Made by a program: the position numbers and the translations under genes. The notes under the pieces were generated by a model. That model was given only the letters and a program-made list of their open reading frames with translations. It ran no database searches and was not told where the DNA came from. DNA of 64,000 bases from the NCBI RefSeq assembly GCF_004801405.1, contig NZ_SSOB01000039.1, forward strand, positions 1-64,000. Reading direction: 5' to 3'. This document shows positions 34,578-43,637 of this stretch, in pieces; position 1 is the first letter of the stretch; each line of letters begins with the position of its first letter. This DNA comes from Cohnella fermenti. Its GTDB lineage: Bacteria > Bacillota > Bacilli > Paenibacillales > Paenibacillaceae.

Positions 34578-36859
34578 TCCATTCCCCTCGCTTTGTTCAG
34601 CAGGCCAAGCGCCAGATCCTTGCCGAGCAGGCCGACCTCTTCGATCGGGCCGACGCAAGCCGGACAGCCGCTCATGCAGCCGCAGCCGACAATGAGCCGT
34701 CCCGCTTCCTCCAGCAGCTCGTCATGCTGCTCGAACAGCCGCTGGCTGAGGCCGATACCGCCCGGATAACGATCGTAGAACGTGATCGTCGGCCGCTTCG
34801 TGTGAGGCGACTTCACCTGCGGGAAAACGCGAATATCGAGCGGGTCGCACATCAGGCGCAGCGGCGCGAGGTGGATCAGCACGTTCGCAAGGCCGAGCAG
34901 CGCCATCTGCATGTCGTTCGCGCTTCTGCCCTCCGCCGCTTCCTCGGAGAACGAGAACCAGTAGGCGCTCGTGTGCAGTTCCTCCTCCGGCAGGTGAATG
35001 GGACCGGAACCTATGTTCTCGTGAGTCCGCAACCGGATCTTCTTGAAGATCGTCGGCTTGGCCGTGACGCTGACGTCTCCATATTCGCGCTGAATCGCCC
35101 CCGTCGTCCGTTCCCGGTCCGCATGCAGCACCTTAAGCTCCACCGCCAGGCTTGCGTCCGTGAAGTAATCGACGTTCACTTGGCGGACAAAAGCTTTTTT
35201 CTCCGGGTAATCGAGCTTCTCGACCTGGTATTGGACACCTTCGTGCAGATAGATCGCTTCCTCGTGGATCAGCGTAGGCGCGCCGAAGCGATCCACCTCG
35301 CCGATGACCCGGAAGCCGTCCGACATGTCGATGATGACGAAGTTCTCCTGCGCGGCCGACCGCAACGAGATGTTGTGGGCCGGGAACGCCTGCTCCATCC
35401 AGTACCAGCGGCTGCCCGCCCGATGAAGCACCTTCTCCTCCGCGAGGAATTCGAGCAGATCGCTCAGCTTCTCTTCGCCGAACGTATCGCCGTCCTCGAA
35501 GGGCAGCTCGTACGCGGCGCACTTCACGTGGTCGAGCAGAATCAGCAGGTTGTCCGGGTGGATTCTCGCCTCCTCCGGCGGCCGGCCGAAGAAATAATCC
35601 GGGTTCTGGATCAAATATTGATCGAGAGGATTGCTGCTCGCCACGAGGAACGTCACCGAGCTCGTATGCCTTCTTCCCGCCCGCCCCGACTGCTGCCACG
35701 TGCTCGCGATCGAGCCGGGGTAGCCGTTGAGCACGCAAGCCTGCAACTGGCCGATGTCGATGCCGAGCTCAAGCGCGTTCGTGCTGACGACGCCGCGAAT
35801 CTCGCCGCTGCGCAGCCCCCGCTCGATCTCGCGCCGCTGCTTCGGCAGATAGCCGCCGCGGTAGCCCCGGATCGTCTTCTTGCCGAGCTCTCCCTTGACG
35901 AGATCCTGCAGGTACGTCAGCAGAATCTCGACGCGCACGCGGCTGCGGGCGAACACAATCGTCTGGATGCCGCTGCGAAGCAGCAGCGCGGCCAGCTTTT
36001 GCGATTCCAGCACGCTCGAGCGGCGGATGCCGAGCTGCTGGTTGACGACCGGAGGGTTGTAGAACACGAAGTGCTTCTCGCCCGACGGCGCGCCGTTGTC
36101 ATCCACGAGCTGCACCGGCTCCCCGATCAGCCGCTCCGCGTGCTCGCGCGGGTTGCGGATCGTCGCCGACGCGCACAGGAACTGCGGCTCGCTTCCATAG
36201 AAGCGGCAGATTCGCTTTAACCGGCGAATGACGTTCGCCACGTGGCTGCCGAAGACGCCCCGGTACGAGTGCAGTTCGTCGATCACGATATACTTGATAT
36301 TCTCGAACAGCTTAACCCACTTCGTATGATGTGGAAGGATGGCGGAATGCAGCATGTCCGGATTCGTCACGACGATGTGGCCGGCATTGCGGATCGCCTG
36401 CCGCACGGCGGGCGACGTGTCGCCGTCGTACGTGTGCGTCTTGATGTCCGCGTCCATCCGGTCGGCCAGCTCTTGCAGCTCGGCCACCTGGTCCTGCGCA
36501 AGCGCCTTTGTCGGGAACAAGTAGAGCGCCCGCACGCTGTCATCCCGAAGCAGATGTTCGACGACCGGCAGATTGTAGCAGAGCGTCTTCCCGGATGCGG
36601 TCGGGGTCACGGTCACCACGTGCCTGCCCTCGCGAACCGCCCGGTAAGACGCCGCTTGGTGGGTGTAGAGCTCGCTGATGCCTTTTTGCCCAAGGGCTTG
36701 CTTCAGTCTCTCGTCCATCTCGGCCGGCAGCGGAACCGTCCTCGCCTCCTTGGCAGGCAGCGTCTGCCAGTGCGTGACGTTCGCCATGATCTCGGGGTGC
36801 CCCTTGAGCAGTTGCAGCCACTCGTCCATCGTCGCCGCCTTGCCCGTAAGTGGATTCAT
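34574..36859 (-). CDS. mrfA: MrfA-type DEAD/DEAH helicase (YprA)
   Basis: A 761-aa superfamily 2 helicase. Motif I is TPTASGKTLCYNLP, motif II VIDELHSYRG, and motif VI lies in QSGRAGR. The C-terminal DUF1998 region ends with a four-Cys zinc-type cluster, CGCMSGCPACVGP. In B. subtilis YprA (MrfA) with MrfB forms an excision pathway for mitomycin C lesions independent of UvrABC. The length agrees with the family. It is the first gene of the mrfA-mrfB operon, about 590 bp beyond the metH end. Confidence 0.92.
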   Translation of the reverse strand: MNPLTGKAATMDEWLQLLKGHPEIMANVTHWQTLPAKEARTVPLPAEMDERLKQALGQKGISELYTHQAASYRAVREGRHVVTVTPTASGKTLCYNLPVVEHLLRDDSVRALYLFPTKALAQDQVAELQELADRMDADIKTHTYDGDTSPAVRQAIRNAGHIVVTNPDMLHSAILPHHTKWVKLFENIKYIVIDELHSYRGVFGSHVANVIRRLKRICRFYGSEPQFLCASATIRNPREHAERLIGEPVQLVDDNGAPSGEKHFVFYNPPVVNQQLGIRRSSVLESQKLAALLLRSGIQTIVFARSRVRVEILLTYLQDLVKGELGKKTIRGYRGGYLPKQRREIERGLRSGEIRGVVSTNALELGIDIGQLQACVLNGYPGSIASTWQQSGRAGRRHTSSVTFLVASSNPLDQYLIQNPDYFFGRPPEEARIHPDNLLILLDHVKCAAYELPFEDGDTFGEEKLSDLLEFLAEEKVLHRAGSRWYWMEQAFPAHNISLRSAAQENFVIIDMSDGFRVIGEVDRFGAPTLIHEEAIYLHEGVQYQVEKLDYPEKKAFVRQVNVDYFTDASLAVELKVLHADRERTTGAIQREYGDVSVTAKPTIFKKIRLRTHENIGSGPIHLPEEELHTSAYWFSFSEEAAEGRSANDMQMALLGLANVLIHLAPLRLMCDPLDIRVFPQVKSPHTKRPTITFYDRYPGGIGLSQRLFEQHDELLEEAGRLIVGCGCMSGCPACVGPIEEVGLLGKDLALGLLNKARGME

Positions 36860-37091
36860 TTATGTACCGCCTCCGAACATTCGTTTCTTCCATTGTACAG
36901 AATATATGTTCGCTGAATCAACGGCAGATTGCGATTGTCGTTCCGTCGACACGAATGTCGACCTCTGCGCTTTCCCGGGAAAAGATTATTGCGCAATACG
37001 AAGCCAAGGTTGGAGCACAAGTTGGTGCAGCAAGCGGCATCGCATCCCGTCGGACGATTCCCCTGCCATGTGTCCCATCCGGTATTCCAAG

Positions 37092-37173
37092 AAGGGTGCC
37101 TTATCCCTGCTGTTCAGGCTCCCGCGAAATTCCCATTAATTGGGATACTGATCAGAGGGGATAAGGCACCCTT
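37092..37173. repeat. Isolated long hairpin with internal stem-loops
   Basis: Perfect 16-bp arms AAGGGTGCCTTATCCC (37092-37107) and GGGATAAGGCACCCTT (37158-37173) enclose about 50 nt, which contain a second stem TCCCA/TGGGA and a palindrome CTGATCAG. On the plus strand TTTT ends the second arm. No plus-strand gene precedes it, so it may be a small RNA, a MITE-like remnant or a metH-side terminator. Confidence 0.7.
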
Positions 37174-37312
37174 TTGCGCAAAAGAGATAGCGGCGATAAC
37201 GAGCGGCGCGCGGCAAAACATACGGGGCAGGGGTATCCGAGTTGTTCTACTGGCGCCGTCCGGACGCTTCCCTTCTCCCCGCCAATGCCCGGCAGCTCGG
37301 CCGGAACAACAA

Positions 37313-37339
37313 GAGAAGCGCCTGCTCGCGGCGCTTCTC
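37313..37339 (-). terminator. Probable metH terminator
   Basis: On the minus strand GAGAAGCGCC and GGCGCTTCTC (10-bp perfect arms) are followed by TTGTTGTT. It lies about 110 nt past the metH stop. Confidence 0.65.
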
Positions 37340-37449
37340 CTCCACATCCTCTGCAGCTTCCCTCTTCAACTTCCTCTTCCGTCCGCTTCGTCCGTTTCCT
37401 TCTCCCGCACCCTTTTTTGCCGCCGGCCCAATTGCAATTATTAATGCCG

Positions 37450-40400
37450 TTAACCTTTATCCACGTTAAAGTATTGCGCTTCCGGATGAGCGAATACCAT
37501 GGCCGACACCGACGCCTCCGGTTCCATCATGAAGCCTTCGGTCAGCACCACCCCGATATCCTCCGGACGCATCAGCTCGAACAGCGGGCCCTGGTCCTCG
37601 AGGTCCGGACACGCCGGGTAGCCGAACGAGACGCGGATGCCCTGATAACGGGCGCCGAACCGCTGCTTCATCGTCATCTCGGCCGGGTCCGGGAAGCCCC
37701 AATTGTCGCGCATGATCTGGTGAACGCGCTCCGCCATTCCTTCCGCCACCTCGAGAGCGGTCGACAGCAGCGCGTGGGAGCGCAAGTAGTCGCCGCTCTC
37801 CTTCCACTTGTCCGCCTGCTCGCGCGCGCCTTGGCCCGCCGTGACGACGAGGAAGCCGACGGTGTCCATAATGCCGCTGTCCACGGACTTCAGGAAGTCC
37901 GCCAGGCACAGGAACGGCTCGACCTGCTGGCGCGGGAACGAGAAGCGCTTCAGCACCTTCGCTTGGTCCTCCGGGTCGTATATAACAATATCGTTGCCGT
38001 CGGATTGCGCCGGGAAGAAGCGGTACATCGCCTGCGGGCGCAGCCAGCCCGTCGTCTGGGCTTCGCGCATAATCTCCTCCACCGTCGTCTTCAGATGAAC
38101 GGTCTTCTCGTCGCCCGCGACAATCAGTTCGTCTACCTTGCCCTTCACGCCGAGATGGTGGCCGAGCAGCATCTGCATGTTCACGTACGGCATCACATGG
38201 GCGATCGGGTAATCGCGCAGCACGTGGCGGTCGAAGTCCGGCGCCTTGAACACCGGGGCATCCTGCGAGATGTTCGAACGGCGGGCGCGCGTGAGCTCCG
38301 GCAGCGGCTTCTTCGTGTCCCCTTCCCGCTCGAGCGTTGCGAGGGCCGTCCGATGCTCCTGTTCGATGACCGCGCGCTGCGACGGGTCGCTCAGTTTGTT
38401 CGCGAGGTCGAGCCCATCCATCGCATCCTTCGCGTAGAGCACGACGCCGTCGTATTCCGGAGCGATGCGCGTCTTCGTGAACTTGCGCGTCAGCGCCGCG
38501 CCGCCGACGAGAATCGGCGCATCGATGCCCGCACTGCGCAGATCCTGCGCCGTCAGCACCATCTGCTGCGCGGACTTGACGAGCAGGCCGGAGAGGCCGA
38601 TCGCATCCGGCTTCTCGTTGCGATACGCTTCGATGAGCTGATCAGGCGGCACCTTGATGCCGAGATTCACGATTTTGTAGCCGTTGTTCGAGAGAATGAT
38701 CTCGACAAGGTTCTTGCCGATGTCGTGCACGTCTCCCTTGACGGTCGCGAGCATAATCTTGCCCTTCACCGCGGAATCCGCCTTCTCCATGTGCGGCTCC
38801 AGATGGGCGACGGACGCCTTCATCACTTCCGCGCTCTGCAGCACTTCGGCGACGATCAACTCATTGTTGTTGAAAAGCCTGCCGACTTCCGTCATCCCCG
38901 CCATTAGAGGGCCATTGATAATATCGAGCGGAGCGTACTTGGCCAGCGCCAGGTCCAGGTCCGGCAGCAAGCCGTCCTTGCTGCCCTCGACGACGTAATT
39001 CGCCAGCCGCTCTTCGAGCGTCAGATTGTCGACCTTGACCTTCTTCTCGACCTTCTTGTCCCGGAACGCGGCGACGAATGCGGCGAGCGTCTCGTCGTTC
39101 GTGTTGTACAGCAGTTCCTCCGACAGCTTGCGCTCGTGTTCAGGAATCGAAGCATAGCGCTCCAGCTTCTCGGTGTTGACGATCGCATAATCGAGCCCCG
39201 CCTTCGTGCACTCGTACAGGAAGACGGAATTAAGCACCTCGCGGCCGGCCGGAGGCAAGCCGAAGGAGATGTTCGAGACGCCGAGAATCTGCTGGCACTT
39301 CGGCAGCGCCTGCTTGATGAGGCGGATGCCCTCGATCGTCTCCTTCGCGGAGCCGATGTATTGTTCATCGCCGGTGCCGACCGGGAAGACGAGCGCATCG
39401 AAGATGATGTCCTCGGACTTCAACCCGTACTTGTTCACGAGCAGGTCGTGCGACCGCTGCGCGACCTCGAGCTTATCCTCGCGGGAGATCGCCTGGCCGC
39501 GCTCGTCGATCGTGCCGACGACAACCGCCGCGCCGTAGCGGTGAATGATCGGCACAACCTTCTCGAACTTCTCTTCCCCGTCCTCAAGGTTGATCGAGTT
39601 GATGATCGACTTGCCCTGAATATACTTGAGAGACATCTCGATGACGGAGGGATCGGTCGTGTCGATGACAAGCGGCACTTTGACCTTCTTCGTCACGAAT
39701 TCGAGGAACAGCTTCATGTCCTCGGCTTCGTCCCGGTCCGGGTCCTGCACGCAGACGTCGATGACGTGAGCTCCCGTCTTCACCTGCGCGCGGGCAACCT
39801 CAGCCGCTTCCTCGTACTTGCCCTCCGCGATCAGACGCTTGAACTTGCGCGAGCCGAGCACGTTCGTCCGCTCCCCAACCATGTACGGCCGTCCATCGTT
39901 CTCGATGTAGACCGTATCGATGCCGGAGACGGCCGGCGGATGCGTTCCTTCCGTCTTGCGGGGGGCGACGTCCTTCATCGCTTCCGCCATCGCCTTGATG
40001 TGCGCGGGCGTCGTGCCGCAGCAGCCGCCGGCGATGTTCAGCCAGCCCTGGTCGGCGAACGCCTTCAGCTTCATCGCCAGCGATTCCGGAGACTCATGAT
40101 ACTTGCCATTCTCATCCGGCAGACCCGCATTCGGGTAACAGCTGACCGCCACGTCCGCGATGCCGGACAGCGTACGGATGTGATCGCGCATGAATTCCGG
40201 CCCCGTCGCGCAATTAAGGCCGACCGAGATCGGCTTCAGATGCTCGAGCGACACATAGAACGATTCGATGTTCTGCCCGGCAAGCGTTGTGCCCATCGGC
40301 TCGATCGTCCCGCTGATCATCACGGGCAGCGTCCGGCCCGTGCTCTCGAACGCGTTGCGCACGCCGATGCCCGCCGCCTTCACGTTCAGCGTATCCTGGC

Positions 40401-40902
40401 ATGTCTCGATCAGAATCGCATCCACGCCGCCTTCGATAAGCGCAATCGTCTGCTCGTAATAATCGTCCACGAGCTGATCGAACGTCACGCCGCCGGTCAC
40501 CGACAACGTCTTCGTCGTCGGTCCGAGCGCGCCGGCGGCATAACGCGGCTTCTCCGGCGTCGAATATAGGTCGCACGCTTCCTTCGCGAGCCTTGCCGCC
40601 GCCAGATTAATCTCCCTGGCCTTCTCCGGGATATCGTATTCGGCGAGGACAACCGCAGTCGCGCCGAACGTGTTCGTCTCGATAATATCGGAGCCCGCTT
40701 CCAGATAAGCGGTGTGAATTCCTTGAATGACATCCGGCCGCGTCAGCACAAGCATCTCGTTGCAGCCTTCCAGCTCTTCTCCGCCGAAGTCGGCCGCTGT
40801 CAGATCCGCTTGCTGAATCATCGTGCCCATCGCGCCATCCAGGAACAGGATGCGCTTGCCTAACTGCTCTTGCAAAGACGGTTTCGAATACGTTAAAGTC
40901 AT
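37450..40902 (-). CDS. metH: Cobalamin-dependent methionine synthase
   Basis: A 1150-aa, four-module enzyme that methylates homocysteine using methyltetrahydrofolate through cob(I)alamin. In order: the homocysteine domain with zinc Cys pair GGCCGTTP (about 300), the pterin-binding domain (MVGERTNVLGSRKF...), the B12 cap and B12 domain with DVHDIGKN (base-off His) near 740, and the C-terminal S-adenosylmethionine reactivation domain (QRFGARYQGIRVSFGYPACP). The full-length reactivation module is present. The start was put at the ATG after TGAGG. It is divergent from mtnD with ~160 bp between starts. No cobalamin or SAM riboswitch fits in that gap. Confidence 0.96.
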   Translation of the reverse strand: MTLTYSKPSLQEQLGKRILFLDGAMGTMIQQADLTAADFGGEELEGCNEMLVLTRPDVIQGIHTAYLEAGSDIIETNTFGATAVVLAEYDIPEKAREINLAAARLAKEACDLYSTPEKPRYAAGALGPTTKTLSVTGGVTFDQLVDDYYEQTIALIEGGVDAILIETCQDTLNVKAAGIGVRNAFESTGRTLPVMISGTIEPMGTTLAGQNIESFYVSLEHLKPISVGLNCATGPEFMRDHIRTLSGIADVAVSCYPNAGLPDENGKYHESPESLAMKLKAFADQGWLNIAGGCCGTTPAHIKAMAEAMKDVAPRKTEGTHPPAVSGIDTVYIENDGRPYMVGERTNVLGSRKFKRLIAEGKYEEAAEVARAQVKTGAHVIDVCVQDPDRDEAEDMKLFLEFVTKKVKVPLVIDTTDPSVIEMSLKYIQGKSIINSINLEDGEEKFEKVVPIIHRYGAAVVVGTIDERGQAISREDKLEVAQRSHDLLVNKYGLKSEDIIFDALVFPVGTGDEQYIGSAKETIEGIRLIKQALPKCQQILGVSNISFGLPPAGREVLNSVFLYECTKAGLDYAIVNTEKLERYASIPEHERKLSEELLYNTNDETLAAFVAAFRDKKVEKKVKVDNLTLEERLANYVVEGSKDGLLPDLDLALAKYAPLDIINGPLMAGMTEVGRLFNNNELIVAEVLQSAEVMKASVAHLEPHMEKADSAVKGKIMLATVKGDVHDIGKNLVEIILSNNGYKIVNLGIKVPPDQLIEAYRNEKPDAIGLSGLLVKSAQQMVLTAQDLRSAGIDAPILVGGAALTRKFTKTRIAPEYDGVVLYAKDAMDGLDLANKLSDPSQRAVIEQEHRTALATLEREGDTKKPLPELTRARRSNISQDAPVFKAPDFDRHVLRDYPIAHVMPYVNMQMLLGHHLGVKGKVDELIVAGDEKTVHLKTTVEEIMREAQTTGWLRPQAMYRFFPAQSDGNDIVIYDPEDQAKVLKRFSFPRQQVEPFLCLADFLKSVDSGIMDTVGFLVVTAGQGAREQADKWKESGDYLRSHALLSTALEVAEGMAERVHQIMRDNWGFPDPAEMTMKQRFGARYQGIRVSFGYPACPDLEDQGPLFELMRPEDIGVVLTEGFMMEPEASVSAMVFAHPEAQYFNVDKG

Positions 40903-40992
40903 TTTAGCGGCCTCATCTTTCGTCTGCAAAATCGTTAACCTTTATACTACCAGAATCCCGGTAGGTCGAAAAGGTGTTCCAGCGAGGAACGG

Positions 40993-41021
40993 TCGACACA
41001 AGGCGGAATTTGGGCTATAAT
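40993..41021 (+). promoter_or_regulatory. Promoter of mtnD
   Basis: TCGACA (40993-40998) and a perfect TATAAT (41016-41021) are 17 bp apart, about 40 nt before the mtnD start. AAGGAATA serves as ribosome site. Confidence 0.7.
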
Positions 41022-41060
41022 TAATTCACTAATTCATATTGGGAAAGAAGGAATAACCTA

Positions 41061-41600
41061 ATGGCACAAATTCGGGTACGCAATACCGGCGAGTTGATTA
41101 CCGGCGAAGAAAATGTTCGTTCGTTCCTGGATCGATTCGAAGTGCTGTACGAACACTGGGATACGAGCAAGCTTCCGGCTCACCTGGTTGAGAACTTCAG
41201 CCTCAGCGACGAGAACAAACAAGAGATTCTCGATACGTATAACGCCGAGATCACGGATCTCGCCGCTCGCCGCGGCTACAAGACATGGGATATCGTCGTT
41301 CTCTCCGACGCCACTCCGAACATCGAGGAGCTGCTGAAGAAGTTCGAGAACGTGCATACCCATTCCGAAGACGAGGTTCGGGCAATCACGGCCGGCGAAG
41401 GCATCTTCGTCATCAAGGGCAACGAGGAAGTCGGCTACTTCGACGTCGTTCTCTCCCCCGGCGACGTCATCTCCGTTCCGGAAGGCAATCCGCACTTCTT
41501 CACGCTGACCGATGTGCGCAAGGTCGTTGCGGTTCGCCTGTTCATCGAGACCGAAGGCTGGGTCGCCCATCCTTACTCGGACCCTGAGTTCGCCAAGTAA
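41061..41600 (+). CDS. mtnD: Acireductone dioxygenase
   Basis: A 179-aa cupin of the methionine salvage pathway. It oxidises the acireductone from methylthioribose to the keto-acid precursor of methionine (with iron) or in an off-pathway reaction (with nickel). Metal ligands are visible as HTHSEDEVR (H-x-H-x4-E type) near residue 100 and the later His in EGNPHFFTL. The length is typical. The other mtn genes are absent from the window. It is divergent from metH, placing two routes to methionine side by side. A strong terminator follows. Confidence 0.92.
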   Translation: MAQIRVRNTGELITGEENVRSFLDRFEVLYEHWDTSKLPAHLVENFSLSDENKQEILDTYNAEITDLAARRGYKTWDIVVLSDATPNIEELLKKFENVHTHSEDEVRAITAGEGIFVIKGNEEVGYFDVVLSPGDVISVPEGNPHFFTLTDVRKVVAVRLFIETEGWVAHPYSDPEFAK

Positions 41601-41615
41601 ACGGCCCGCATACCG

Positions 41616-41663
41616 AAATCCCCGGTTCCCTAACGCGAACGCGTTCGTCGGAACCGGGGATTT
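41616..41663. terminator. Bidirectional terminator between mtnD and a HAD gene
   Basis: AAATCCCCGGTTCC (41616-41629) and GGAACCGGGGATTT (41650-41663) form a 14-bp perfect stem between convergent genes, with A/T tracts on both sides. Confidence 0.85.
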
Positions 41664-41681
41664 GTCTATCCATTGGGTTTG

Positions 41682-42479
41682 TTAGCCGTTGAGTTTATTT
41701 AATAAAGGAATGAGCTCCTTGAGATCGGCGATCTCGTGCTTCGGTACGATCTCGTCCGAGCGAACCGCCCCATGGCGATTAACCCAGACCGAAGCGATGC
41801 CCGCGCCGTTCGCCCCCAGAATGTCCGTCGTCAGCTTGTCCCCGACCATGACGGCCTCTTCGGGAGCTACGCCGAGCCGGTCCAGCGCATGGGCGAACAA
41901 CCGCGGTGACGGCTTGCCTTCGCCAAAGTCGCCGGAGATGACAATCGCGTCGAAGTACGGAATAAGTGTCGGAACGCCGCTTAGCTTCTCTTGCTGAAGA
42001 TCGGGCGAGCCGTTCGTCAGCAGCAGCAGGCGGTACGAGCCGCTGAGCTCGTCCAGCACGGCGAACGTCTCGTCATAGACGAACGGCAGCTTCCGGCGCT
42101 GCGCCGGGAACCATTCCGCCAGTCTCGCGCCGAGCTCGGGATCGTCCACGCCAAGCGCCGCAAGACCTCTCGTCCAGGCATTCTTGCGATAATCGGGCAC
42201 AATCGCTTCCATCTTGCGGAACATCGGGTGTTCGCCCTTCGTAAAGTTGCCCCACAGCCCCTCGAACGGATTGATCCCGATCATCTGGGTGAACGAGAAC
42301 GTCTCATAGCTCTCGTAGAGCGCCCTCGCTTCGCGGCGAACCGCCTCTTCGAGAGCCTCTTCCTTGATTCCGGTCGCTTCCGCGGCCACTTGGCACGTAT
42401 TCCGGAACGCTTCCTTAACACTGCGGTCGTCCCACAGCAAAGTGTCATCCAAATCGAACAATACCGCCTTGATCGTCAT
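41682..42479 (-). CDS. HAD-family hydrolase (YjjG/pyrimidine 5'-nucleotidase-like)
   Basis: A 265-aa haloacid dehalogenase-type phosphatase. Motif I is LFDLDDTLLWDD, motif II LLLLTNGSPD, the Lys lies in EGKPSPRLFAHAL, and motif IV is MVGDKLTTDILGA. A helical C1 cap lies between motifs I and II (about residues 15-120). The layout matches nucleotidase or house-cleaning HAD enzymes, but the substrate is not set. The start ATG follows GAGGAG; an upstream extension has no site. It is the last gene of a leftward group with the two-helix membrane protein and YnzC. Confidence 0.85.
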   Translation of the reverse strand: MTIKAVLFDLDDTLLWDDRSVKEAFRNTCQVAAEATGIKEEALEEAVRREARALYESYETFSFTQMIGINPFEGLWGNFTKGEHPMFRKMEAIVPDYRKNAWTRGLAALGVDDPELGARLAEWFPAQRRKLPFVYDETFAVLDELSGSYRLLLLTNGSPDLQQEKLSGVPTLIPYFDAIVISGDFGEGKPSPRLFAHALDRLGVAPEEAVMVGDKLTTDILGANGAGIASVWVNRHGAVRSDEIVPKHEIADLKELIPLLNKLNG

Positions 42480-42513
42480 TCCGTTCTCCTCTTCGCTTCG
42501 TACAGCGTCTCGA

Positions 42514-43032
42514 TTATTTGCTCTTTTTCTCAAATTCGACGTGGTTGACGGTTGCGAACGCTTGAAGGCGCTCGCCCATCGTGCCGATTGGATAAAGGTT
42601 CATCAGCTTGGAGAACACCCAATTCGTTCCCTTGACCGTCTCGATCATGACAAATCCGGGCTGAACCGTGATCTTCCGGATCTCGGTCGGCTTCAATCTC
42701 TTGTAGCCGGAGAAGCGGCGCGTCTCCAGCGTATCCTTCGAGACCGACAGGAACGGTCGGCGAAGGTAGTAGAAGATCGACAGCAGGAAGTAACAGCCGA
42801 CAGTTACCCAGAACAGCGAACGATTCTGACCGAAGTCATCCGACCAAGGCTGCGATACGGTCACGAAGAAGACCATCAGCAGAACGAGAAGGATCGGCAC
42901 GATATAGCTGCGTCCCTTGAATCGTTCAACCTGCTGGGCGGGAGCCGCGATCTTGCCTTTGCCTTCCTTCTTGCGGCGCGCGTTGATTTGCTTTTGATTT
43001 TTCTCTACCATACGCTCCCAGGAACGCGACAT
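42514..43032 (-). CDS. Hypothetical two-helix membrane protein
   Basis: A 172-aa protein I cannot name. After a basic N-terminus rich in Lys, Arg and Gln come two membrane segments (about residues 43-60, SYIVPILLVLLMVFFVTV, and 72-90, LFWVTVGCYFLLSIFYYL). The cytosolic C-terminal part resembles a PH-like beta domain (FLSVSKDTLETRRFSGYKRLKPTEIRKITVQPGFVMIET). AGGAGG precedes the ATG. It lies between ynzC and the HAD gene on the same strand, 37 and 34 bp apart, so an operon is likely. Function is unknown. Confidence 0.8.
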   Translation of the reverse strand: MSRSWERMVEKNQKQINARRKKEGKGKIAAPAQQVERFKGRSYIVPILLVLLMVFFVTVSQPWSDDFGQNRSLFWVTVGCYFLLSIFYYLRRPFLSVSKDTLETRRFSGYKRLKPTEIRKITVQPGFVMIETVKGTNWVFSKLMNLYPIGTMGERLQAFATVNHVEFEKKSK

Positions 43033-43069
43033 GAATGGAGCCTCCTCGAATTATTGTCCCAAGTTTGAA

Positions 43070-43261
43070 TTAATGCGTAATGCTCGGCGGCGGCGGCTCG
43101 TCCACAATCTCGATATTGTCGAGCTGTTGACGGAAGGCTTGCCGGAACCGTTCGAGATATTGCTTGCGAAGCTTCGCGCGCTCCTCCTGCTCCTCTTCGG
43201 AGAGCCCCACGGTTTTATGTTTATGGGCGAGCTCATTAATTCTCTCAACCAGTTTGTCCAT
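43070..43261 (-). CDS. ynzC: YnzC-family (DUF896) small protein
   Basis: A short helical protein of about 63 aa: MDKLVERINELAHKHKTVG, then LSEEEQEERAKLRKQYLERFRQAFRQQL and NIEIVDE. This matches the DUF896/YnzC family, which forms a helical hairpin. Its cellular role is not established, but in B. subtilis it sits in the SOS-induced yneA-yneB-ynzC operon next to lexA, as here. The start is uncertain; the ATG after AAGGGGAG was chosen, and a GTG four codons upstream or an ATG 25 codons upstream are alternatives. Confidence 0.75.
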   Translation of the reverse strand: MDKLVERINELAHKHKTVGLSEEEQEERAKLRKQYLERFRQAFRQQLDNIEIVDEPPPPSITH

Positions 43262-43637
43262 ATCTGCATTCACTCCCCTTCCTCTAGCCAAAGCGTCTTC
43301 GGCAACAAGATCTTTTTTGCTGCGGCCTAAGCCCATCTTCTTCTACTTTGACATTAAGCGACGGGCATTGTCAAGAAGCCTTCCATCCCGCGTGCCTGCC
43401 CTGCTCTCACCGCTCACCTTGCCTAATACGTTCCCAGGGCAAAAAGGGTTCATCAAATCGCAAAGACCCCCTCCTCGCACTCGCCGCAGCGAGTTTGAGA
43501 TGGGAGTCCATATAGGTACCGCCGCCGTGCGAACGGGAACAAATTCAGTACGTAACCATACATAATCGGAAGCGAACTTCCCTTCCCTTGCTTGACCTGT
43601 TTCTCTTACTTTCGTTGCTGCCCTCGCATCTCTCGCC
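43262..43637. other. Gap between ynzC and yneA, no gene seen
   Basis: In B. subtilis a resolvase-like gene (yneB) lies at this place. Here I find no resolvase motif and no ribosome-site-supported frame in about 375 bp. A short CTCGC/GCGAG hairpin near 43480 is the only structure noticed. Confidence 0.5.

Larger units (their letters stand above)
36860..37449. other. Gene-free gap between mrfA and metH
   Basis: I see no gene in this 590-bp gap. It holds the upstream region of mrfA, a large isolated hairpin (37092-37173) and the probable metH terminator (37313-37339). Short open frames here lack ribosome sites. No T-box, SAM riboswitch or cobalamin riboswitch pattern was recognised. Confidence 0.6.

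Noticed and set aside
40903..41060. Cobalamin or SAM riboswitch upstream of metH
   Set aside because: Under 160 bp are shared with the mtnD promoter, and I see no matching conserved elements.
43337..43637. Resolvase gene (yneB) expected between ynzC and yneA
   Set aside because: No serine-recombinase motif in any frame; the gap appears empty.
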